DNA of 64,000 nucleotides from Imbricaverruca yamaguchii (lineage: Eukaryota; Arthropoda; Thecostraca; Neoverrucidae): assembly GCA_034440575.1 (NCBI GenBank), contig JAOTOL010001634.1:2568501-2632500 (forward strand), written 5' to 3'. Below the pieces are notes generated by a model. It worked only from the letters and a program-made list of their open reading frames with translations, searched no databases and was not told the DNA's origin. Shown in pieces: positions 56,488-64,000 of the stretch. Both the position numbers and the translations under genes were made by a program. The first letter of the stretch is position 1; every line of letters begins with the position of its first letter.

Positions 56488-56646
56488 GGGGATGGGTAGT
56501 CTAGGGGTAAGTTGCTTGTCTCACAATCAAAAGATAGTGGGTTAGAGTCTCATCTGTCACTACTCATCACCCACAACCAATAGGTGTGAGAGATTGATGA
56601 TGCTACATGACCCAAAGGTTGATGTGTCAAAGCCAATAACCAACCA
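56488..56646 (+). mobile_element. SINE S1 copy e
   Basis: GGGATGGGTAGTCTAGGGGT head, B box GGGTTAGAGTCTC, body CTGTCACTACTCATCACCCA, tail AAAGCCAATAACCAACCA. More diverged (CpG decay) than copies a-d. Confidence 0.8.
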
Positions 56647-56649
56647 AAC

Positions 56650-57480
56650 TTAATATGAGCCACAAGGGCCCATCCAGTTTGGTAAATGTAAGTGGAAGAT
56701 ACCATAAGCCTGGTAAAAGGACTGACCGAACCATCACCACATCCTAAAGAAACCTCCATCAACATCCCACACACCTATCAATGCCTATCTACCCTAGCCA
56801 TCCAGCCCAATTCCCTAGGTCCTTCTTAGCACATGGATTGAATGCCTTGCCAATAATTTCAAAATGCACCTATGCCTGATCAAAGAGGTATGTGCAGAGC
56901 ACACTTACTTCACATAAATCTTGCCCCATCCATCACAAATTATATTTCAAAGACAAGATTTTCCTGTATAAAATATTTGTCCACCCTACTTTTAAATATA
57001 TTAAATGAAGAACTCACCACATCAGCATGCAGCCTATTCCACTGATCAACAACCCTTTGACTGAAGATCTGTTGTTGCTCAACTGTCCTTCACTTCAACT
57101 TGTCTGACCTGAACTGATGACCCCTATGTGATACTCTAAACTGAGGAGCATCATTCAATTTGACCTGATCTAGTCCTTTAACAATTTCTACATTTCAATC
57201 ATGTCCCCCCTTAATCTCTTATACTTGAGTGAGTAAATACCTAATGCCACAAACCCTTCTCCATATTCTAAGTTATCTATTCTACTGATGAGTCTAGTTG
57301 CCTTGCACTGCACTTTTTATCATATAGATGCAAAATATTCCATGTAGGGTTCACTTATGTTAAGTATGGTTTTTCATGAGTTCCTTGCTCTTATATCTCA
57401 CACTTCTATTAATGAGTCACAGCATTCTGAGTGCCCTGTTCCTAGCTGAAATACATTGTTTTTCTGGTTTATGTGTCCTG
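56650..57480 (-). mobile_element. CR1-like LINE 3' fragment (minus strand)
   Basis: Minus-strand C-terminal RT ORF remnants: LGIYSLKYKRLRGDMIE, RVSHRGHQFRSDK and VVDQWNRLHADVVSSS. Then a 3' UTR with GGATGGGCCCTTGTGGCTCA, shared with the copy ending at 62 kb. Several stops. Confidence 0.75.
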
Positions 57481-57808
57481 GAGGGCCTCTGAAAATTATG
57501 TGCACTGGAGGGGGGGGGGGTGGACCCCCACCCCCAAGATCTTGGTTCCTAGTAAAGCTGGAGTAACAAAATCCACGGGATGAATGGGTATGGTAGTGAA
57601 CTATGTTGTGTGCAAATTTAATGATCTTAGGTCATTAACTTGAAGGTCAAATGAGGTCACATATTTGAAATTTGTCTTGTTTTGGGTGGCATGGCTTGCC
57701 ATTGTTATGGATCTCTGTGATTGTGTTGAAATTGAATTGAAAGGAACTGGCATTTCCACTTAGTATAATATTTTGTAGATCAGTTTCACATAATGAAATT
57801 CCAACCAA

Positions 57809-58777
57809 TTGGAAAAGGGCAAATGTAGTTCCTATTTTCAAGAAAGAGGGAAAGTTGAAAACTATAGGCCAATAAGTCTCACATCCCTAGTCTGCAATGT
57901 ACTCAAATCAATTATCCAGGATAGAATAGTTAGTTATCTGGAAGGTAGCAGATTGATTCAAGATACTCAACATGGGTTTAGAAAAGGACGATCGTGTCTC
58001 ACAAACCTCTTGGACTTTTTGAACTTCGCCACAGAACAATTTGATCAGGGAAATCAGGTTGATGTAGCATATCTTGACTTTAGTAAGGCCTTTGACAAGG
58101 TACCCCATAAACGGTTAATGATACAGCTTCAGTCTCATTGTATTGCAGGTAGCATCTTAAAATGGATAGAGTTGTGGCTTACAGATAGACAGCAAAGAGT
58201 GATGCTAATTGGTACAAAGTCATCATGGCAAAATGTTCTTAGTGGAGTCCCCCAGGGGTCAGTACTAGGGCCATTACTGTTCATTATATTTGTAAATAAC
58301 ATTGAAAGTGGTCTAAGCAGTAAAGTTTTGAAATTTGCAGATGATTTGAAGGTCTTTAGGGCAATAACAGGTCAGGATGAGCATATCTCGCTGCAAAAAG
58401 ACTTAGACGAACTTGTGAAGTGGTCCGAAGAATGGCAAATTAAATTTAACTTTGATAAGTGCAAAATCATGCATGTAGGTAAGCAGCATATGAAAGCTTG
58501 ATACTTGATGGGTGGCCAAGTGCTATCAGTGACTCAACAGGAGAAGGATTTAGGTGTTATTCTAAACACAAAATTGGGGGCATCAGAACAGACCAAGGAA
58601 GCCAGGAAGAAGGCACTGAGAATGCTCGGGGCAATAAATAGGAATGTATCATACAGAAGTGAGGAAGTGATCAGGAGGGCTACAAAAATGGTTAATGGCA
58701 TAAGGGGCATTCCACGTCAAATCGCACAAGAATTGGCTATTTTGAACCCGACCCCCTCCGATTTTTATGAAAATTGA
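57809..58777 (+). pseudogene. CR1-like reverse transcriptase, 5' segment
   Basis: Reverse transcriptase of a non-LTR retrotransposon, catalytic FADD present (about 58336-58347) and SGVPQGSVLGP intact. One TGA (58499-58501), an internal deletion near 58672 and the inserted transposon from 58705 inactivate it. The N-terminal endonuclease is missing (5' truncation). Confidence 0.88.
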
Positions 58778-61561
58778 TACACCTGTAGTGCCAAGTGAAC
58801 GAACCTCACACGCCAACTTTCAGCCCTGGGTGACCTCTGGGGTCAGATTTAGAGGTCATCCTAGGTCGCCTATTTTTACCGACTTGACAACAATCAAATG
58901 CATATATATTAGATCTTAATTAACTTAGCGGAACGACATTGGTGTTAAAGTGCGCAGAAACCCTTGGCCATTCAGAAATATGGCAAAGGTTGCACGTGAC
59001 CTCTCCGTGACCCTTGACCTAACGAGGTCAAAGTATAAAAATGCATTTTTATATATGTTTGCCTGCCCCTAATTCGACTAAACGTGGCTGAATTAATGGT
59101 CCTGATATTATCTAAGAACGTGCAAAAAGAAAGGCGGAGACTCTAAAACTTTTGAGATATCGGCCTTTGAGTAGGTATTGTCATAGGACCAAATCGAAGC
59201 ATGCCCCGATGCTATTTACCATATCATCGATGATAACTCTGGTTTCCTTGGTCCGATTATCGTCAAATTTGGTGGGCACATCATCGGTGGCAAGCTGAAC
59301 TATTTTCCAGATTTTCAAGTTGACCTGACCTCACATGACCTGGCAGTGACCTCTCCATTACAAGCCAACAGGGAAACAAAATATTTTCCTGAACAAAAAC
59401 GCTGAATTTGGCTCGTACAGGCTATATTACCTAGTTTTAGGTTAGGCTACTCCAAACGAGCCAAGTTTGATTTTGAACAAGTGTCCTCTGCAAGGTCACG
59501 TGAGGTCACTATGAGGTCATGTCACACTTTCGTCAATAACTTTATATAGAATCAAGATAGATAAATAATTTTAATGCCATCGAGATCCTCTGGTTAATCA
59601 TGATGTATAATATGATCAAGCTAGGTCATCACTTGATCTCGGTTTAGGGGTGACCTGGAGGTCAACTGGGGTCAGGATCAAATGTTCAGCTAGCTAAGTC
59701 ATGTGTCTCATCAACGCGGCCTGACGAGGAAAATAGGATTGTAACAAAATTATATTTCTATCTTTATTTTGGCAAAAGTTATTCGCAAAAAAATATGTTT
59801 CCTCGGTTTTTATAGCCTGAATATATTGTTTCAGCTCGCGTGCGTTTCGTACTAACATTTTATCGGGAGGGCCAGTAAATGTTTCTGATATGCAAATAGC
59901 CGCGACCATAAAACAAGTTGAACAGCAGTACCGTATATTCACGAAGAACTACCAACCTTTTTCGCCACACGTACCTCACGGCCCGTCTCGCTGCCGTAAA
60001 ACCATCTCACAACCACCATACCATTACGTGGAGACGGAGTAACACGATTGACATTCCTTGTTCCCGGTATTGTGCGAGCAGCTGCGAATCTGTCATTCAA
60101 CGCTTTGGTTTCTTTGACCCACTCGGTTTTGGGAAAATACTCCACGCACGTGCCGGTGGCATGGTTTTTTACAAACTGATGAAACTGGTCCGGGATCTCA
60201 ATCAGAGTTCCTTGCAGACTTCCCTTTTTAGCTAACCTTTTCAACGTCCCACCAATGCCATCACACGGTCCCTTTCCGTGAGCGGTTGCGAAGAAATGCC
60301 ACTCGGCGTCTATTCCAAAGTCGACGGAATGCTCTGCCAAATTTAGGAAATTCTTACAATTTTTGTATTGCGAGGCAGCCCCATCTGAAAAATAAAATAT
60401 CTTCTTGGGGCGCTGGCCTAATTCTGCTTCCAGGCGCTCAATGAGTTTTCCTTGAAACAGGTGGACAGCCACAGTATCATGCGTCAGGCAGTCGGAAATG
60501 GCAGAGTAAGAAAAATGTTTGAGGTCCCCTGCGTTGTTTCGCCAATAAGCCACAAACGGATGGATTGTCACCTGCAGTTTGTTCCAGTGATGGGACTGTA
60601 CCTCATCCTGTGTAACCATAGCGTAGTTTTCGGAAAAATCTCCAATAACAATTACCTCTGCAGGAGCTAGTGTTTCCTTTAGGCCTTTCAGATAATTGCC
60701 TTGGGCACGGGCGACAAAATCATGCTTTACAAGTATTTCCAGCTGCTCGCAAAATGATCGCACAAAATCTTCAGAAGTTTGCGTAACCACCTCTAAGGTG
60801 GACCTATCAGTATTAGTCCACTTTCGGTACTCAATGTTATCGATTTATCGGTTATCATGAATCATATCATGGCCATGAATATTCACGTAAGTTGCAATAT
60901 TGCATGTATTTAGGCAATACAAACTTCCCAAGGTCATGTTAGTTCATGTGAGGTCATGTCAACCTGAAAATCTGGAAAATAGTTCAGTTTGCCACCGATG
61001 ACTTGCGCAACAAATTTGACGATAATCGGACGAAGGTAACCAGAGTTATCATCGATAATATGGTAAATAGCCTCGGGGCATGCATCCATTTGGTCCTATT
61101 ACAATACTCAAAGGCCGATATCTAAAAAGTTTTCAAGTCTCCGCCTTTCTTTTTGCAAGTTCTTAGATAATATCACGACCATTAATATAGCACCGTTTCG
61201 TCGAATTAGGGGCAGGCAAACATATATAAAAATATATTTGTATACTTTGACCTGGTTAGGTCAAAGGTCACGGGAGGTCACGTGCAACTTTTGCCATATT
61301 TCTGAATGGCCCAGGGCTTCTGGCACTTTGACACCAATTTCATTCCGCTAAGTTAAATAACACATGAGATATTTGCAATTTATTGATGTCAAGTCGGTAA
61401 AACATCGTGACCTAGGATGACCTCTAGATCTGACCCCAGATGACACTCTGGGCTAAAAGTTGGCGTGATGTGTTCTTTTACTTGGTACTACAGGTGTACC
61501 AATTTTCATCAAAATCGGAGGGGTCGGGGAATTTCTTGTGCGATTTGACGTGGAATGACCC
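58705..61561 (-). mobile_element. Long-inverted-repeat DNA transposon with transposase-like ORF
   Basis: About 2.86-kb element inserted in the LINE RT ORF. The termini begin GGG(T)CATTCCACGTCAAATC and are inverted copies of each other. The inverted repeat extends inward about 650 bp (about 58705-59360 and 60910-61561), sharing AGAGGTCATCCTAGGTC, GAACTATTTTCCAGATTTTC and ACTTGACA. A 5-6 bp target duplication (C)ATAAG flanks it. Removing the element brings NGIR and HLAYEERL of the LINE together, confirming the insertion site. Superfamily not identified. Confidence 0.85.
59939..60790 (-). CDS. Transposase-like protein of the long-TIR element
   Basis: 283-residue open frame, the only long ORF of the element. 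Candidate acidic catalytic positions: VIVIGDFSENYAMV (about residues 46-59), IFYFSDGAASQYKN (about 155-168), and HFFATAHGKGPCDGIGGTLK (about 190-209). The spacing and the GDF/SDG pattern suggest an RNase H-fold DDE/D enzyme, but I cannot name the superfamily. It starts at Met 60790; an upstream exon is possible, since no DNA-binding domain is visible. No in-frame stops, so it may be a recently active copy. Function is inferred from position between inverted repeats. Confidence 0.65.
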   Translation of the reverse strand: MVTQTSEDFVRSFCEQLEILVKHDFVARAQGNYLKGLKETLAPAEVIVIGDFSENYAMVTQDEVQSHHWNKLQVTIHPFVAYWRNNAGDLKHFSYSAISDCLTHDTVAVHLFQGKLIERLEAELGQRPKKIFYFSDGAASQYKNCKNFLNLAEHSVDFGIDAEWHFFATAHGKGPCDGIGGTLKRLAKKGSLQGTLIEIPDQFHQFVKNHATGTCVEYFPKTEWVKETKALNDRFAAARTIPGTRNVNRVTPSPRNGMVVVRWFYGSETGREVRVAKKVGSSS

Positions 61562-62029
61562 ATAAGCACCTGGCATATGAGGAAAGATTGAAGAAATTGA
61601 TATGTTTTCCTTAAATATAGAAGGCTGAGAGGACATCTCATCGAGGTCTTTAAATTTGTCAATGGTCTGGAGAGGGGATACCTTGGGGAAATGTTTGAAT
61701 TTAACCGAAATGATGCAATTAGAGGTCATAAATTCAAAATTAAAGTTAACTACAGCAGAACAAGGTTAAGGCAAACTTTCTTCACCAACAGGGTAGTGGA
61801 ACGCTGGAACCAGCTGCCAGAAAACATCGTCAGTAGCAGCACATTGAACATCTTTAAAAACAGCATAGACAATCATTATAAGAATAGAGGGCTTGCTTTT
61901 CAGTATTACAGGGAGGGCTGATTGACAGATTTTGTGGGCAACTGGTTCAGTGTACAGAGTGCAACCAAGAAGGGCCCTTGTGGCTCATAGTTGCACTAAT
62001 CTTTTATGTCTTTTATGTCTTTATGAAAT

Positions 62030-62560
62030 TCTCCAAATTGACATCAATGGTGTTTTTGCCATTACTAATGATACAATACAGATGCTACATCCAGCCATTT
62101 GACCTCAGGTCACCTATATAGCAGCACTTTATCAGGTCATTACCTACTCCAGTTACTGGAACTGGGCTGCCCACCTGACTCCATTGGATGGCATAGCACA
62201 ATAAGCTTCACAAAGAAAGAAGTGAAGTGCATGAGTAAAGTATGAAAATGCTTAGGTACACAATGACAAACAGTAGTTTCTGGGATGTATAGGGAGTAGC
62301 ATGCAAAGTGACATCAATCCCATGACAGTCATTTGCATTTATGACAACATTCCAGTTGGCCAAGTTTGGTTCCATATTAATCTGTCATGAACTTGACCTG
62401 ACTTGACTTCAGTGACCTAACATGACTGAAACTCTGTAGTCTAACAATATACATCAAATAAGTTACTAGTGTTGCCAAGAGCACTTCCCCTTTGCCAATA
62501 TATGGGAAGTGCATCAGTGTTGATTTTTGTGGTCTGGCTCTACAAATGAAAAAAAAACTT
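62030..62560. other. GGTCA-type repeat-derived spacer
   Basis: Contains TGACCTCAGGTCACC and ACTTGACCTGACTTGACTTC words similar to the GGTCA-rich families. No gene seen. Confidence 0.4.
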
Positions 62561-63290
62561 AATTTAATGGCCCTTAACTTGAAATATTTTGTCAATTTCC
62601 ATTCTTCCTGCATTAAACAAAGTGCCAGTGTAGGATTTCCATATTTTTCTTGGTAGTGGAGTACAAAATGTTTTAGCTGGAGTATGAAATTTTGAGCTGG
62701 AGTACAAGAAAAAATTGAGAATATTGGAATCAGAAAAGGACAGCGAAATCAACCAGGGCCATACAACTCCCCCCAAAAAAAAAGTCCTGTAAAATTTCAA
62801 AATTTTTAGTTCAAGTTTTCTTCAATTTTCCTTTTTTAATGGGTAGAGCAGACAGAGAAAAGTTGTTGGAAGTCAACTTGCTTTCAGAAAAGATGCTTAC
62901 TTTAGTCACAATCTTTGCTTTTAACTAATAAGCAAATATTCAAAATGAATAAGTAGTCAAAAATGGAAAAAACATTCCTCTGGTAAGTTTTGTTGCATCC
63001 CTAAAGATAAGCATTCTGGAAGTTTCGTTAAAATATCTGTGTCAGTTAAAGTGTGACAACTGGTTGAACTTTTTTGGAAGTGACCTGACTGGACCCTGAC
63101 TAACTCCTTGACCCTAGATGGCCTTACTTCAAAATTTTGAAACAGCATGTCAAATCGATGTGGGAAAAGGTATGCCAAATTTGTGCGCCCTACCATGCGC
63201 CATTCGTCCACTATCTGCGAAAAACCTGAGGGGGCAGTTGAAGACCCACCAAGATGGACAGGTTAAATTGAATTGATAATGTTCATTAGT
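62560..63290 (-). mobile_element. GGTCA-rich repeat family, copy 3 (minus strand)
   Basis: Read on the minus strand: TTGGTGGGTCTTCAACTGCC, CAGGTTTTTCGCAGATAGTG, CACATCGATTTGACATGCTG, GGAGTTAGTCAGGGTCCAGT, AACCAGTTGTCACACTTTAA, TTATCTTTAGGGATGCAACA, GATTTCGCTGTCCTTTTCTG. Same order as copies 1 and 2. Confidence 0.68.
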
Positions 63291-63779
63291 CGAGAGCATC
63301 TGTGGTTCTTCGACTTGGATCGGACTTATCAGGAAAATTCCACCACTCTCATCTGTTGGTCGATGTTGCGGCTTCACGTCGCACTCAGTAGTAAATATTT
63401 CGGATCCTTCACTGACACTGATGAACCCAAAATGCAGTTTTTTTTAAAGGCACATTATTTATCTTTGCACACATTTACAAAACAATTATTTGACAGTCAT
63501 GCATAAGTGCACAAATGGCATTGGTTTCTTGGTGTAATCGCCTCGGAATACTTGCTTGCTCCGGGTCCGATTTTCGTAAATTTTAAGTGATTTTTTTGCA
63601 TTGAACAGACTCATTGTGTCTAAGAAGTTGTCTCCTTAACAAATTGACCTTCGATTGCACATTCAAAACACCTTTATGGCCAAGTAAGGCTTCAAGTATT
63701 TACTCCAGCAATACCAAGTACCCCAGAGCTGCCAACTAGGGATTTCTGGTACTTCTTGGTGAGCACTCCATCACAAGTA
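63291..63779. other. Spacer, nothing recognised
   Basis: No gene or clear repeat. Confidence 0.35.
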
Positions 63780-63945
63780 TCTAATTATAAAAATTAAATC
63801 AATATTGATTATTCTAAATATATCATATATAAGAATAAATATTGATAAATATTGAATCAATATGTAATAAGTATTTAATCAATATTTAATAGATATTGAA
63901 TAAATATTGAATTACTTATTGACTATATTGGTACAAATATAGCAT
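63780..63945. repeat. AT-rich degenerate repeat, ATTGAATCAATATT type
   Basis: About eight imperfect units of AATATTGAATCAATATTTAA-like sequence, partly palindromic. Confidence 0.65.
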
Positions 63946-64000
63946 CTTCACACATGTCGTGAAGCTCTGCTTGTGCTAGACGTTTTTAGCACAACACCGA

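Larger units (their letters stand above)
57740..62010 (+). mobile_element. CR1-like LINE, split by a nested DNA transposon
   Basis: RT ORF from about 57780: ENYRPISLTSLVCNVLKSII, QHGFRKGRSCLTNLLDF, AYLDFSKAFDKVPHKRLM, VLSGVPQGSVLGPLLFIIFV and LKFADDLKVF. After one stop at 58499-58501 it continues QEKDLGVILNTKLGASEQTK to KMVNGIR. The ORF resumes after the insertion (from 61567) as HLAYEERLKK and, in another frame, RQTFFTNRVVERWNQLPENI, ending at the stop 61919-61921. The 3' UTR has GGGCCCTTGTGGCTCATAG and (TTTATGTC)n. Part of the ORF between SEEVI and RRATKM is deleted. Confidence 0.88.

Overview
This window is eukaryotic nuclear DNA from an invertebrate, most likely an arthropod. A crustacean is my guess, because the exons are very GC-rich while the introns are AT-rich and full of repeats. 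The evidence is split genes with GT-AG introns, two glycine-rich GGY secreted-peptide genes, piggyBac, Ty3/Gypsy, I-like and CR1-like retroelements, tRNA-derived SINEs, and scattered CCTAA-type motifs. No bacterial, phage or CRISPR features are present. Layout: 1-1610 is the 3' part of a decayed piggyBac element, ending at a TTAA site. 2503-3426 holds the last two exons of SUCLA2 (succinyl-CoA ligase, ADP-forming, beta subunit). 5092-5754 (minus) is a single-exon MKRN2OS-like gene. 5.8-14.6 kb is intergenic, with a Ty3/Gypsy integrase scrap, two SINEs, minisatellites and a CR1-like scrap. 15558-47471 is a complete WRAP73 (WDR8) gene in nine exons. All intron phases close to give 453 codons plus stop, close to the 460 residues of the human protein. 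Intron 3 (14.3 kb) carries two paralogous antisense GGY-peptide genes with near-identical TATA promoters. 47.5-64 kb is mostly transposons: a 60-bp array, a decayed I-like LINE with RNase H, and a CR1-like LINE split by a transposon with about 650-bp inverted repeats and a transposase-like ORF. The most striking observation is that many exon edges of WRAP73 are embedded in tandem arrays whose unit contains the exon edge itself, with the splice site in most of them. These are the 5' flank of exon 1, acceptor and donor of exon 2 (90- and 72-bp units), acceptor and donor of exon 3 (48 and about 58 bp), acceptor of exon 4 (44 bp), probably acceptor of exon 5 (23 bp), and donor of exon 7 (about 60 bp). 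A hexamer repeat abuts the exon 5 donor and a 42-bp array abuts exon 8. The gene thus appears to have repeatedly seeded minisatellites from its own splice junctions, giving rows of decoy splice sites. A second noteworthy set is two insertions of only 50-55 bp with perfect 14-16 bp target-site duplications. They carry just the 3' tail seen on the I-like LINE, which suggests that tail is a mobile recognition unit.
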